From: Oscillospiraceae bacterium
Lineage (GTDB): Bacteria; Bacillota; Clostridia; Oscillospirales; Oscillospiraceae
NCBI GenBank assembly: GCA_017432615.1
Contig: JAFRIV010000023.1
Location: 1 to 64,000 of the forward strand
DNA: 64,000 bases
Direction of reading: 5' to 3'
A program made the translations under genes and the position numbers. The notes under the pieces are model-generated. The model did not search any database and had not been told where the DNA came from. It was given only the letters and a program-made list of their open reading frames with translations. How positions within the stretch are numbered: the first letter of the stretch is position 1; each line of letters starts with the position of its first letter. Shown here piece after piece: positions 25,600 to 34,666 of this stretch.

Positions 25600-26541
25600 A
25601 TGAATAATTTCCTGCTTTCAGCCAATGCCGTACTGCCGATGTTTCTGCAGCTGGCTGCTGGATATGTTTCCCAGAAGATCGGTATTCTGACACGGGAGGA
25701 CGTCCCCCGATTCAATAAGGTGGCATTTCGCGTTTTCCTGCCCTGCCTTTTGTTTTATAATGTGTATTCCTCTGACCTCAGCGCCTCTGTAAAGCCGGGA
25801 GTGCTGCTTTTTGCACTCTGTGGGGTGCTTTTGGTGTTTACAGGGGCAATATTGGGCGCCCGCTTTTTTGTAAAACGGGAAGACTGGAAAGGAGTGATTG
25901 CACAAGGGGTTTTTCGCAGCAATTTCGTGATCATGGGTATTCCTATTGCCCAGGCATTGGTGGGGTCGAACAATTTGGGTGCTGTTACGATCCTGATTGC
26001 AGTTGTGGTGCCGCTGTTCAATTTTCTGGCTGTTTTCACCCTGGAGCATTTCCGCGGGGGAAAAGTTCAGACAAAAACAGTGCTGATCGGAGTTGCAAAA
26101 AACCCTTTGATCATCAGCTCGCTGCTTGGCATTGCCTTCCAACTGCTGCATCTGCGTCTTCCCTGGGCGGCGGAGAAGGCAGTATCCAATCTCGGTTCTG
26201 TCGCAAGTCCGTTGCAGCTGTTTCTGCTGGGTGCATTTTTCCGCTTTGACGGCGTAAAACAATATATCAGGCCTCTGGCAGCTGTTTCCGCACTAAAACT
26301 GTTCATAAATCCGGCGATTCTGCTTACTGCGGCAGCCTTGCTCAGGATTCGCGGAGTGGATTTTGTCGGACTGATTGGCGTCTTTGCGGCACCGACAGCG
26401 GTTAATTCCTTTGTTATGGTACAGCAAATGCATTGCGGAGATGAGGAACTTGCCGGAGACATAGTGATTATGACTTCAGCTGTCAGCATCCTCAGTTTCT
26501 TCCTCTGGATTCTGATTTTCAAATCTGCGGGAGTATTCTGA
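25600..26541 (+). CDS. AEC-family transporter (auxin efflux carrier type)
   Basis: 313 residues with about ten hydrophobic segments, in two five-helix halves. Bacterial AEC members (MleP, MdcF, YwkB) move malate, malonate or related organic acids; substrate here unknown. LQLAAGYVSQKIGIL and the late AAPTAVNSFVMVQQM are family segments. It starts 17 bases after the CDF gene and is followed by the VWA/MoxR pair, so the four are probably cotranscribed without an obvious functional tie. Confidence 0.85.
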   Translation: MNNFLLSANAVLPMFLQLAAGYVSQKIGILTREDVPRFNKVAFRVFLPCLLFYNVYSSDLSASVKPGVLLFALCGVLLVFTGAILGARFFVKREDWKGVIAQGVFRSNFVIMGIPIAQALVGSNNLGAVTILIAVVVPLFNFLAVFTLEHFRGGKVQTKTVLIGVAKNPLIISSLLGIAFQLLHLRLPWAAEKAVSNLGSVASPLQLFLLGAFFRFDGVKQYIRPLAAVSALKLFINPAILLTAAALLRIRGVDFVGLIGVFAAPTAVNSFVMVQQMHCGDEELAGDIVIMTSAVSILSFFLWILIFKSAGVF

Positions 26542-26566
26542 TACTTTCGGAGAGCGGGAGAATACT

Positions 26567-27613
26567 ATGGATGTTCAGAAACTCTGTGATACGCTGACAG
26601 ATCGCTACCCCCAATGGGCAGATACTATCCGTCTTCTTTCTTTTCAGGAGGCGGCAGGGGTTCATCCCGCAGACAATGACGGAAGGACAATATATTACAA
26701 TGACCGCCTGCTTAATTATCTTACCGAAGATTCCCAATGCTTTTATGTGGCACAGCAGCTGCTTCATCTGCAACTGAATCATCATGCACGAGGCAGAGGA
26801 AAATCACAGGCATTGTGGAAACGGGCGAGTGATGCGGTGGTCAATTCCATGCTCCGGCAGGATGGGTTTCAACCGCCGGACAATGCACCGCTTCTCCCCT
26901 CGGGGGCGGAGGAGAGTGCGGAAGATGTGTACGGGGTGCTGCTGGCACAAAAAGAACGGGAAGAAAACATTTCGGCAGACAAAGAAACCAAAGAAGAACT
27001 TCGCATTCCGGATAACCCCGGAAAGCAGGCAGGGAAAGAGACGGATTCCCATACCCGTGAGATTGATGAGATCGGGATGGAAAAAATCATTGCCGGTCTT
27101 TCCGAAATGCTGGAGCCGAGCATGCAGCTGGATTTTGACTGGTTCCCCGGCAGTACGATCCGGAATGGGGTGCTCTCTTATGAATTTCGCGCCTACCCGG
27201 TAGCACATGCCGAGATCCTGCTGGATACAAGTGCATCGGTGGATGCCGATCTTCTGCGTGATTTTGTGCGGGGAGTAAAGGGCCTGCTCCGGCAGGATGC
27301 CGTGGTCCGGGTTGGCTGTTTTGATACCAGGTTTTACGGCTTTCACGAGATCGCCACGGAGGAGGATATTCAGAATCTGGAACTCAGCGGTTCCGGCGGA
27401 ACGGACTTCCATGTGGCAGTCAATGCCTTTACCGGCGATGCAGAAAACCGCATTATTTTTACAGACGGCTTTGCCGAAATGCCGGAGCAGCGTTGTGATG
27501 CCATATGGGTCGTATACGGCAATGCGGTGATTCATCCCGTTGGCGGGAGAGTACTCTATGTAAGACCCCCGGAGGAAAAGGAGAAACATGAAATCGATTT
27601 TCTTATCACCTGA
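26567..27613 (+). CDS. COG3864/DUF2201 protein with VWA-like domain
   Basis: 348 residues. The N-terminal half corresponds to the putative metallopeptidase-like domain of DUF2201, but the expected HExxH-type helix reads QQLLHLQLNHH, so the catalytic Glu is absent. A charged linker at about 115-170 precedes the VWA-like domain (about 205-345), whose MIDAS-type motif is LLDTSASVDADLL, with SGSGGTDFHVA as the second element. Such proteins pair with MoxR AAA+ ATPases, here encoded directly downstream with a 26-base overlap. Likely an adaptor for ATPase-driven remodelling of an unknown target. Confidence 0.75.
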   Translation: MDVQKLCDTLTDRYPQWADTIRLLSFQEAAGVHPADNDGRTIYYNDRLLNYLTEDSQCFYVAQQLLHLQLNHHARGRGKSQALWKRASDAVVNSMLRQDGFQPPDNAPLLPSGAEESAEDVYGVLLAQKEREENISADKETKEELRIPDNPGKQAGKETDSHTREIDEIGMEKIIAGLSEMLEPSMQLDFDWFPGSTIRNGVLSYEFRAYPVAHAEILLDTSASVDADLLRDFVRGVKGLLRQDAVVRVGCFDTRFYGFHEIATEEDIQNLELSGSGGTDFHVAVNAFTGDAENRIIFTDGFAEMPEQRCDAIWVVYGNAVIHPVGGRVLYVRPPEEKEKHEIDFLIT

Positions 27614-29216
27614 ACTGTTGTTCGAAAAGCGCTTACCGATGTTTACTGCAGCCGGAGTACTGGCAGCACCGACCGATTTTGCTTTAATGACGACTCCGGA
27701 TGACGGTTTTTTAACAGAGGCGGGAGGCATCAACTATTATCTGGGAGACGAGGCAAGTGTAGACCGCTTTGGCCGTCTCTCTCCCTGCGCGGTGTGTGCG
27801 GTACGGCCTGCGTTGCTTCTGGAAGAAGGAGAAGAAGCGTTATTACATCATCTGCAAAGTGCCGGCGGCGTCACAGTGGCGGAGTATGGCAGCTTTCCCG
27901 GTCCGATTCTGGACGCGTCTCTGCGGGAAATGGCAGCAAGAGAGAAAGAGCACGGTACGCTGCCGACCACGGGCAGGTTTGTTACGGCGTCCGGAAAGCA
28001 GCTTCCTGTTTATCGGCTGGGAGCGAAGCAGGTCATCTGCCTTGCAGCGGATCAAAACGGTACCAAGGGCTATCTGCAGCTTTCTGACGGTACTGCTGTG
28101 GGGGAAGGAGAAGAAGTCTTCCTGGAAATCCGTCCGGTACGATGGCTGTACGATCGGTCAAACAGGCTTCTTGTCAGTGCCCAGGCGCTCTTTGGCGGCG
28201 TCAGCCGGGAAGCGGCAGCTGAGTATCTGCAGGATCGCTTCGTGCGGGAACTGAAAGAAGACAGCATGGAATCTTCTCTTACTGACGGAGAGAACTGGAG
28301 TGTGCGGCAGCACGATGAACTGAGCCTGATCCGCACCTTTGTGGAAGCGGATATTCCGGTGTTTCTCCATGGCTTGTCGGGCGACGGCAAGAGCGACCGT
28401 GTTCGGCAGATCGATCCGGATGTGCTGGATATCGAACTGGTCAACGAAACACCGGAGACGATCAACGGACGCGCCATCTACAATGAAGCTACAAATGAGA
28501 TCATCGATGTAAAGCCGGTCTGGCTCGTAAAACTGGAGACGCTCTGCAAGGATGGGTCCCTTCATATTCTTTTCTTTGATGAACTGACCAATGCGACGAA
28601 GCAGACCCAGTCTGTGATCTTTAAAATCGTGCTGGAACGCTTTGTCAATAATCGCTGGCCTCTGCCTCGAAACGCACGCATTGTGGCTGCCGGCAATGAA
28701 CGAAGTGAATCCAGTGCGGCGCACGACCTGGCAGAGCCTCTCTTCGGGCGCTTCGCCCATATCTATATCCGCACCACAGTGGAAAATTGGATGCCCTGGG
28801 CAATTCGCAGCCGGATTAATCCCTTCGTGATGGAATTCCTTGCCAATAATGACTTGTATCTCCGCACACCTTATACCGGAACCTCCGGCTATGCCGATCC
28901 GCGTCGATGGGAGATGGTGTCGAAAGCCCTGGATGCTTCGGAAAATGATTTCTCTCTGCTGGAGCCAATTGTAGGGAGAGACAGCGCAGAGGCATTTGTC
29001 CGGTTTTTCCGTGCCAGAGCACAGCTGATCTCTCTGGGTAGCTATACCGATGAAGAACTGCAGCGGCTCAGTGTAGCCCGTCGGTATCAGTTGGCACAGC
29101 AGTGCCTCGCAGCATACAGCGCGCAGCCGGAAAAAGCACGTGCCCTGGTACAGCGGCTGGGCAGGGAGTATCTCGCATGGCTGGATTATATGCTCCAAAG
29201 AAAAGAAAAACTGTAA
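27588..29216 (+). CDS. MoxR-like AAA+ ATPase with long N-terminal domain
   Basis: 542 residues. The AAA+ core is at about 250-430: Walker A GLSGDGKSD, Walker B HILFFDEL, sensor RIVAAGNERSE and an arginine-finger region LFGRFAHIY. The first 230 residues are an additional domain of unknown function with the segment VFLEIRPVRWLYDRSNRLLVS, which I know only as a recurring motif in uncharacterised Firmicutes proteins. MoxR ATPases act with VWA proteins in complex assembly; the partner here is the overlapping gene. ATG 27588 follows GGAGGAAAAGGAG. Confidence 0.8.
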   Translation: MKSIFLSPELLFEKRLPMFTAAGVLAAPTDFALMTTPDDGFLTEAGGINYYLGDEASVDRFGRLSPCAVCAVRPALLLEEGEEALLHHLQSAGGVTVAEYGSFPGPILDASLREMAAREKEHGTLPTTGRFVTASGKQLPVYRLGAKQVICLAADQNGTKGYLQLSDGTAVGEGEEVFLEIRPVRWLYDRSNRLLVSAQALFGGVSREAAAEYLQDRFVRELKEDSMESSLTDGENWSVRQHDELSLIRTFVEADIPVFLHGLSGDGKSDRVRQIDPDVLDIELVNETPETINGRAIYNEATNEIIDVKPVWLVKLETLCKDGSLHILFFDELTNATKQTQSVIFKIVLERFVNNRWPLPRNARIVAAGNERSESSAAHDLAEPLFGRFAHIYIRTTVENWMPWAIRSRINPFVMEFLANNDLYLRTPYTGTSGYADPRRWEMVSKALDASENDFSLLEPIVGRDSAEAFVRFFRARAQLISLGSYTDEELQRLSVARRYQLAQQCLAAYSAQPEKARALVQRLGREYLAWLDYMLQRKEKL

Positions 29217-29260
29217 AAAAGACCGCCCGGGAAGATTTAAAGAATCCCCGGGCGGTTTCT
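29216..29260. terminator. Bidirectional terminator between the MoxR gene and copA
   Basis: ACCGCCCGGG (29222-29231) pairs with CCCGGGCGGT (29247-29256); on the minus strand the stem is followed by CTTTTTTAC, on the plus strand by TTCTGTC. Confidence 0.8.
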
Positions 29261-29279
29261 GTCAGAAAAGGATATACGA

Positions 29280-29489
29280 TCACTCGATACCGAGCACCGT
29301 ATAATCCTGATCCTCAACAGCTTTCTTCAGAAGGTCATCAGCTACATCGCTGCGCAGCGTGACGACAGCGGTGCCCTTGTTGTGGTCGGCTACAGCAGCT
29401 TCAACACCGTCGAGCTTTTCCAGGGCCTTCCGAACGCGGGCTTCGCAGTGTTCACACATCATGCCCTCTACCTTTAAAGTCTTTGTCAT
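29280..29489 (-). CDS. Possible internal start: free CopZ-like copper chaperone
   Basis: Within copA, an in-frame ATG at 29489 is preceded by AAAAGGAG (29499-29506) with a nine-base spacer. Initiation here would give a 69-residue protein, [15 protein letters not shown] and onward, the size and motif of free CopZ chaperones. CopZ delivers Cu+ to CopA and CsoR. Other bacteria make a free domain from copA by programmed frameshifting (E. coli); internal initiation would be a different route. This overlaps the copA frame and is not a separate locus. Confidence 0.45.
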   Translation of the reverse strand: MTKTLKVEGMMCEHCEARVRKALEKLDGVEAAVADHNKGTAVVTLRSDVADDLLKKAVEDQDYTVLGIE

Positions 29490-31820
29490 GGGAAGATTCT
29501 CCTTTTCTGTTTTCTCCGAGCCGTCTGCGCTTTTCTCCAGATCAGCTGCGGAGAGTTGTTTTATTTTCCGGTCATGACTGGCGTCATGGATCCTGACAAG
29601 ATTAAGCCGCAATGCATTCATGCAGACAAAAAAGCTGGAAAGTGCCATTGCTGCGGCACCATACATCGGCTTCATTGCGATTCCGTAAAGCCCCATGGCG
29701 AGGGGGATGCAGATCGCGTTGTAGAAAAACGCCCAAAAAAGATTCTGATGGATGTTGCGGATGGTTGCCCGGCTCATGCGAATAGCGGCGGGGACATCCG
29801 TCAGGCGGCTTTTCATCAGCACAACATCAGCTGCGTCAATGGCAACATCTGTTCCAGCCCCGATTGCAATACCGATGTCCGCCACAGTGAGAGCGGGCGC
29901 ATCGTTGATTCCGTCACCAACCATGGCGACTTTTCCCTCTGCTTCTAACCCACGGATTGTATCCGCCTTGCCCTCAGGCAGAACACCGGCTATCACTTCA
30001 TCCACACCGGAGGCTGTTCCGATGGCCTTTGCCGTGCGTTCGTTATCACCGGTGAGCATGACAACCCGAATGCCCATTCCCTTAAGTTGGCGGATGGCTT
30101 CGGCGGAGTCCTCCTTCACGGTGTCTGCCACGGCGATGATCCCCGCCAGGGCATTATCATAGACGAAAAGCAGAGGGGTTTTCCCTTCCTGTGCCAGTGC
30201 TTCCGCTCTGTCGGACGCTTCTTTTGGAACAGAGACAAGTGAGGAGATGAAAGATAGACTGCCGCCGGCAAGGGATTTCCCGCCCAGCGTGGCGCGAAGC
30301 CCGTTCCCGGGCAAAGCTTCAAAATCGGAAACATCCGCGACAGGCATTCCCTCCGCCCGCACTGTGACGGCTTTTGCCAACGGGTGCTCACTCTTCATCT
30401 CGAGAGCAGAGGCAAGGGAGAGCAGTTCCTCCTCCCCTCTGCCGAAGGGGATCAGATCTGTCACCACCGGTTTTCCTTCCGTGATTGTACCGGTCTTGTC
30501 CAGAGCGACGATCTGTGTACGCCCTGCACCTTCCAGAGAAGCAGCGGTTTTATAAAGGATTCCATTTTTTGCACCCATACCGCTGCCGACCATGATGGCG
30601 ACCGGCGTAGCCAGCCCAAGTGCGCAGGGACAGGAGATCACAAGCACGGAGATGCTCCGTGCAATGGCAAAGCTGAACTCCCGGCCGGCAAGCAGCCATC
30701 CGATCAGCGTAAGTGCGGCGATGATCATAACGGCAGGAACAAACACTCCGGATACTTTATCAGCTATACGAGCAAGTGGCGCTTTTGTGGCAGCCGCGTC
30801 TGAAACCGTCTGGATGATCTGTGCCAGAGTGGTGTCTTCCCCTACACGGGTGGCACGGCAGCGGATATAACCCTGCTGATTGATGGTGGCGGCGGAAACT
30901 GTGTCTCCCTCCGCCTTGTCAGCCGGAATGCTCTCGCCTGTCAGAGCGGATTCGTTTACGGATGTACTCCCTTCCATAATCACACCGTCTACCGGGATGC
31001 TCTCGCCCGGGCGGACGACAAAAATATCTCCTGTATGCACATCTTCAACAGGTACTTCTGTTTCCTGCCCATTCAGGAGGACTATAGCTGTTTTCGGTGC
31101 GAGCTGCATCAGGCTCTTAAGAGCATCCGTTGTTTTGCCTTTGGACATTGCCTCCAGCATTTTGCCGACGGTAATGAGCGTGGGGATCATGGCTGCAGAC
31201 TCAAAATAGAGATTCATACCGTATCGCATCACGGTTGCAAGATCTCCTTCACCCTGAGCCAGTATCATCAGAAACAGCTCCGCTAAAGAATAACCGAAAG
31301 ATGCAGCAGAACCGAGTGCTACCAATGTATCCATATTCGGGGCACCGTGCAGAAGAGAGGAAAAACCGGAAGTAAAGAATTTCCCATTGATAAGCATTAC
31401 GGCTATCGCAAGCAGCATCTCAAACAGAGCGAGAAAAACATGGTTTTCAAATGCTTCCGGAGCCGGCCAGCCCCACATGGTATGCCCCATGGAAAAGTAC
31501 ATCAGAACTGCAAGAATGACGGCGGAAAAAATGAGGCGTTTTCTAAGTTTCGGGGTTTCCCTGTCCTTCAGAGCGTCATCATCCGCCCAGGAAGGATTTT
31601 TGCCTCCGTCCCGTCGGGCAGCGCCTTTCAAAGATGCTCCATATCCGGCCTCTGTGACAGCACGGATAACCTCTTCCGGGGATGCAGTGCCCTCCACCCC
31701 CATTGAATTCGTCAACAGGCTGACAGAACAGCCGGTAACACCCGGCAGTTTGGAAACGGCCTTCTCCACCCGACTGCTGCAGGCTGCGCAGCTCATGCCT
31801 GTCACGTTATATTGTTCCAT
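29280..31820 (-). CDS. copA: Copper-exporting P1B-type ATPase with a fused C-terminal CopZ-like domain
   Basis: 846 residues. An N-terminal heavy-metal domain has GMSCAAC (Cys11, Cys14); then the transmembrane core with TGES at 294-297, the CPC metal site at 397-399 and DKTGT at 441-445 (phosphorylated Asp441). Membrane Cu+ export. After the last helix and a charged linker, residues 778-846 form a second heavy-metal domain with GMMCEHC (Cys789, Cys792). That domain begins with a Met preceded by its own AAAAGGAG at correct spacing, so it may also be made as a free chaperone. The gene follows csoR by two bases. Confidence 0.95.
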   Translation of the reverse strand: MEQYNVTGMSCAACSSRVEKAVSKLPGVTGCSVSLLTNSMGVEGTASPEEVIRAVTEAGYGASLKGAARRDGGKNPSWADDDALKDRETPKLRKRLIFSAVILAVLMYFSMGHTMWGWPAPEAFENHVFLALFEMLLAIAVMLINGKFFTSGFSSLLHGAPNMDTLVALGSAASFGYSLAELFLMILAQGEGDLATVMRYGMNLYFESAAMIPTLITVGKMLEAMSKGKTTDALKSLMQLAPKTAIVLLNGQETEVPVEDVHTGDIFVVRPGESIPVDGVIMEGSTSVNESALTGESIPADKAEGDTVSAATINQQGYIRCRATRVGEDTTLAQIIQTVSDAAATKAPLARIADKVSGVFVPAVMIIAALTLIGWLLAGREFSFAIARSISVLVISCPCALGLATPVAIMVGSGMGAKNGILYKTAASLEGAGRTQIVALDKTGTITEGKPVVTDLIPFGRGEEELLSLASALEMKSEHPLAKAVTVRAEGMPVADVSDFEALPGNGLRATLGGKSLAGGSLSFISSLVSVPKEASDRAEALAQEGKTPLLFVYDNALAGIIAVADTVKEDSAEAIRQLKGMGIRVVMLTGDNERTAKAIGTASGVDEVIAGVLPEGKADTIRGLEAEGKVAMVGDGINDAPALTVADIGIAIGAGTDVAIDAADVVLMKSRLTDVPAAIRMSRATIRNIHQNLFWAFFYNAICIPLAMGLYGIAMKPMYGAAAMALSSFFVCMNALRLNLVRIHDASHDRKIKQLSAADLEKSADGSEKTEKENLPMTKTLKVEGMMCEHCEARVRKALEKLDGVEAAVADHNKGTAVVTLRSDVADDLLKKAVEDQDYTVLGIE

Positions 31821-31822
31821 TG

Positions 31823-32161
31823 TTATTTCATCACCTTCTGCAGTGTTACCACCAGTTCATCGATCGCTTCTTCCCGACCGGCTTTGATATCTTCCAGTAC
31901 ACAGGAGCGCATGTGAGAGGCCAGAAGTGTTTTGCTGAAGCTGTTAAGAGCACAGTTTACTGCGGAGACCTGCACCAGGATCTCCGGGCAGTAGGCATTC
32001 TGTTCCAGCATCTTCTGTAGTCCGCGCACCTGACCTTCAATCCGCTTCAAACGGTTCATCAGGTCTTTATACTCTTTCTCTTCCCGCTGCTTGGTGCGGC
32101 CGGAATGTTCACAGCAGCTTTCATGCATTTCTGCAGAGCAGGATAATAATTCTTTGCCCAT
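31823..32161 (-). CDS. csoR: Copper-sensing repressor CsoR
   Basis: 112 residues, helical CsoR/RcnR family. The copper ligands are in place: Cys58, His83, Cys87, with the 25- and 4-residue spacing of CsoR. Cu+ binding releases it from the csoR-copA promoter. An N-terminal tail rich in Cys/His (Cys8, His13, Cys16, Cys17, His19) precedes the usual start of the fold and could bind additional metal. I choose ATG 32161, nine bases after AGAAGG; ATG 32170 directly abuts that site. It ends two bases before copA. Confidence 0.92.
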   Translation of the reverse strand: MGKELLSCSAEMHESCCEHSGRTKQREEKEYKDLMNRLKRIEGQVRGLQKMLEQNAYCPEILVQVSAVNCALNSFSKTLLASHMRSCVLEDIKAGREEAIDELVVTLQKVMK

Positions 32162-32181
32162 CCGATCCATCCTTCTTGCTG

Positions 32182-32200
32182 TATACCCCTGGGGGGTATA
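32182..32200 (-). promoter_or_regulatory. CsoR operator
   Basis: TATACCCC (32182-32189) and GGGGTATA (32193-32200) are a perfect inverted repeat around TGG. The G-tract dyad is the known form of CsoR operators. It lies just after the transcription start of csoR-copA. Confidence 0.85.
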
Positions 32201-32215
32201 ATTCTTTGCAGACAG

Positions 32216-32244
32216 ATCATAACGCTTTACACGCTGTTTGTCAA
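32216..32244 (-). promoter_or_regulatory. csoR-copA promoter
   Basis: Minus strand: TTGACA (32239-32244), a 17-bp spacer, TATGAT (32216-32221). Confidence 0.85.
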
Positions 32245-32291
32245 GTCTTATTTATCTGACGAATCGTTTTTGACCTGTCGAAAGGAGGAAT

Positions 32292-32393
32292 ATGACGGGA
32301 AGTCAGAAAATTTTTTTTATCTGTAAGATTTTCCCCAAAATCCTGAGTATTAGGATGAGGCGGAAAGGAAGTGATGCATTTGGAAGATTATAA
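32292..32393 (+). CDS. Putative 33-residue leader ORF before the second ECF sigma gene
   Basis: ATG 32292 is preceded by AAAGGAGG at good spacing, stronger than the site of the sigma gene itself. The frame runs 33 codons (start MTGSQKIFFICKIFP, basic and hydrophobic) and ends at TAA 32391, overlapping the first codons of the sigma gene. It could couple translation of the sigma factor or be a chance ORF. Confidence 0.3.
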   Translation: MTGSQKIFFICKIFPKILSIRMRRKGSDAFGRL

Positions 32394-32937
32394 AATCATT
32401 GACCTGTTCCTGGAGCGCTCGGAACAGGCCATTACGGAGCTGGATCGGAAATACGGTGCAGCGGTGAAAAAAACGGCGGCTAATATATTAAGGAACCGCC
32501 AGGATGCGGAAGAAATAGCAGATGATACTTACCTTGGAGTCTGGAATACGATTCCGCCTCAAAAACCGGATCCTCTGGTCAGTTATGTCTGCAGAATTGC
32601 CCGCAATCTGGCGTTGAATCGCTATTATGCCAATCATGCAGCGAAGCGAAACGGAAACTATGACCTTGTTCTCGATGAACTGGAGGAATGCATTCCGTCC
32701 GGAATCAATCTGGAAACAGAGTATGAGGCAAAGGAACTCTCAGAAGCTATCAACCGCTTTCTGGCAACGCTACCCGGAGAGGACCGTATTTTATTCGTGC
32801 GCCGTTACTGGTATGCCTGCCCGGTATCTGAACTTGCAGCAATGACAGGCAGCAGCCCCAACCGTATTTCGGTGCGTCTTTTCCGCATTCGGGGAAAATT
32901 GAAAAAACAACTGACAAGGGAGGGGTTTCTACCATGA
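32374..32937 (+). CDS. ECF-family RNA polymerase sigma factor
   Basis: 187 residues. Region 2 has DAEEIADDTYLGVWNTIP and RIARNLALNRY; the region 4 helix-turn-helix is near 140-180 (VSELAAMTGSSPNRISVRLFRIRGKLKKQL). AAAGGAA lies four bases before ATG 32374; GTG 32371 is too close and TTG 32380 is an alternative. Its last four bases overlap the putative anti-sigma gene. Confidence 0.88.
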   Translation: MHLEDYKIIDLFLERSEQAITELDRKYGAAVKKTAANILRNRQDAEEIADDTYLGVWNTIPPQKPDPLVSYVCRIARNLALNRYYANHAAKRNGNYDLVLDELEECIPSGINLETEYEAKELSEAINRFLATLPGEDRILFVRRYWYACPVSELAAMTGSSPNRISVRLFRIRGKLKKQLTREGFLP

Positions 32938-34019
32938 ACCGGGAACTGCTGTCAAAAGCCTTTGGAGAGATCGATGATCGTTTTATTGCCGAGGCTGTAT
33001 ATTTGCCCGCCGGAGATGCATCTGCCTCTCCGGAAAGGAAGCATATGAAAACAAAACGTATTCTTACGCTTGCTCTGGCGGCAGCGCTGATCCTGTCACT
33101 TGGAATTGCCGGCTTTGCTGCCTGGAGCATCCATTCTTCACGCCAGCAGGAACTGCGTACCGACTTGAAGATCGAGGAAGGGAAACCGGAGAGCTATGTG
33201 GAATTTCCGGTGGCGGACGCAGATGCGAATACAGCAGGGGTCGTCCTGCTTTCAGCGATCAATGACGGACAGGAAGAGCGTATTTATCTGAATGTGTCAC
33301 CTGTGGCGGAGGAGAAACTTGCCCGATTCCCGGAGGAAGCCAGATTTTTCTGCATGATTGAAGGGACGGAATACGGCGGCTTTGCTGCACCGAAGCTTCC
33401 GGCGAAATTATCCCTCTCCGGACAGGATGAGATCAGAAAAGCGGTAAAGGAGTATTCCTATGACAGTGAAACACAGACGCTTACGCTGGAGGCTTATCTG
33501 ATGACGGATGTGCTGAAAAAGGCTATGCAGGAACTCGGTACAGAAAGGATCCCTCTGCAGGTGAATATGGCCGTAGGAGAAGAGACATTGTGTTTCGGAA
33601 AGATCCTGTTTTCTCCCACGGAGGAACAACACCGCTTTTTTGATTTCGGCCATGCGCGGTACTACGATAGAGAACTGGATAAGGAAATCGAGATCCTCGG
33701 CCTGAAGCTGACGCCATTCAGCGCCGAGTGGATCGTGCATTATGAAGAGGATGCGAAAGGTCATACCCCCGGGGCAGATCCGGGCAAATACAGCAGCTGG
33801 TATCTTCTCGAGGACAAGGTCTGTATAGAAGCGAAACTGCACTTTTCTGACGGATCAACTTTCTCAACCGGCGGGGCTGTGGCGACACCTTATCAGGATG
33901 GAGCAGTTCATCAGCACTGTTCCTGGGGCAGCGCAATCGACATTGAGGATGTGCAGCGCATCACGCTGGGCGATTTGACGCTCTGGGAACGTGCTTCGGA
34001 AAGCAACTTTATCCAATAA
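32934..34019 (+). CDS. Putative anti-sigma factor, single-pass membrane protein
   Basis: 361 residues: about 38 cytosolic residues, one membrane helix at about 43-64 (ILTLALAAALILSLGIAGFAAW) and an outer domain of nearly 300 residues that I do not recognise in detail. The topology and the ATGA overlap with the ECF sigma gene make an anti-sigma role likely. Its C-terminal end overlaps the converging glycosylase gene by 11 bases. It has no clear sequence likeness to the first anti-sigma protein in this window beyond the topology. Confidence 0.6.
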   Translation: MNRELLSKAFGEIDDRFIAEAVYLPAGDASASPERKHMKTKRILTLALAAALILSLGIAGFAAWSIHSSRQQELRTDLKIEEGKPESYVEFPVADADANTAGVVLLSAINDGQEERIYLNVSPVAEEKLARFPEEARFFCMIEGTEYGGFAAPKLPAKLSLSGQDEIRKAVKEYSYDSETQTLTLEAYLMTDVLKKAMQELGTERIPLQVNMAVGEETLCFGKILFSPTEEQHRFFDFGHARYYDRELDKEIEILGLKLTPFSAEWIVHYEEDAKGHTPGADPGKYSSWYLLEDKVCIEAKLHFSDGSTFSTGGAVATPYQDGAVHQHCSWGSAIDIEDVQRITLGDLTLWERASESNFIQ

Positions 34020-34506
34020 AATCCAGAAGGACACGCCAGGCTTCCGTCAATTTCGGAAGGCTCCAGGCGGCGTTGGCAGGGCTTGTGGAAGGAAGCGTAA
34101 CTGCTGCCTTCCCGGTTTTCGGCAAGAGATACCGCTCATAGAGCTGGGCGGCTTTTTTGCCGTTTACAAATATCTGCCTGATGGAGGAGCCGGTGAGGAT
34201 CGGCGTCAGATCGTTCGGTGTAACATCCTGGATGCTGCTGTCTGATGAGCCGGTGATCGTGCAGGATGCAATTACATCCCACACGGCGATTTTATGCCGG
34301 AGAAGGAAAGCGCGCCGCTCAGAAACAGTCGCCGGAACAGGGTCTCCAACCAGGATCCCGAGTACCTGCCAGAATCGATTCCGGGGATGCCCGTAAAAAT
34401 AGGCCATCTCCCTGGATTTCACTGATGGAAAGCTGCCGAGGATCAAAATGACGGAATTGCTGTCCCAGGTCGGAGGAATGGGGTGATCGATACGTTGTTC
34501 CTGCAT
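34009..34506 (-). CDS. DNA-deoxyinosine glycosylase-like protein (UDG superfamily family 6)
   Basis: 165 residues. The motif LILGSFPSVKSRE near residue 22, GHPRNRFW near 40 and LPSTSPANA near 140 match the hypoxanthine-DNA glycosylase branch of the uracil-DNA glycosylase superfamily, which removes deaminated adenine (hypoxanthine) from DNA. ATG 34506 is chosen because TGGAGA lies seven bases upstream; ATG 34524 has no ribosome binding site. It has its own promoter and sits beside mfd and near xth, so several DNA repair genes cluster here. Confidence 0.85.
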   Translation of the reverse strand: MQEQRIDHPIPPTWDSNSVILILGSFPSVKSREMAYFYGHPRNRFWQVLGILVGDPVPATVSERRAFLLRHKIAVWDVIASCTITGSSDSSIQDVTPNDLTPILTGSSIRQIFVNGKKAAQLYERYLLPKTGKAAVTLPSTSPANAAWSLPKLTEAWRVLLDFIG

Positions 34507-34541
34507 AACATTCTCCATTTTCATGATACAAGGATACTGTT

Positions 34542-34570
34542 ATTATGAGCCGGGAAAATCGCGCTGTCAA
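34542..34570 (-). promoter_or_regulatory. Promoter of the glycosylase gene
   Basis: Minus strand: TTGACA (34565-34570), a 17-bp spacer, CATAAT (34542-34547). Confidence 0.75.
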
Positions 34571-34626
34571 CGAAAAGAGGAAATCGTCCATAGGAAAGGA
34601 GCACATGACGGGGTAACAATCTCATC

Positions 34627-34655
34627 TTGCACCGCAGCAAATAAAATGCTATAAT
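34627..34655 (+). promoter_or_regulatory. mfd promoter, very close to the start codon
   Basis: TTGCAC (34627-34632), a 17-bp spacer, TATAAT (34650-34655). The ATG of mfd is only 11 bases after the -10 box, so the mRNA would have a leader of roughly five bases. Confidence 0.7.
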
Positions 34656-34666
34656 TTTAAACTGTA

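Noticed and set aside
26567..29216. Anti-phage defence role for the MoxR/VWA pair
   Set aside because: Some AAA+/VWA pairs belong to defence systems, but here there is no nuclease, kinase or other effector and the pair sits among housekeeping transport genes; nothing in the sequence supports defence.
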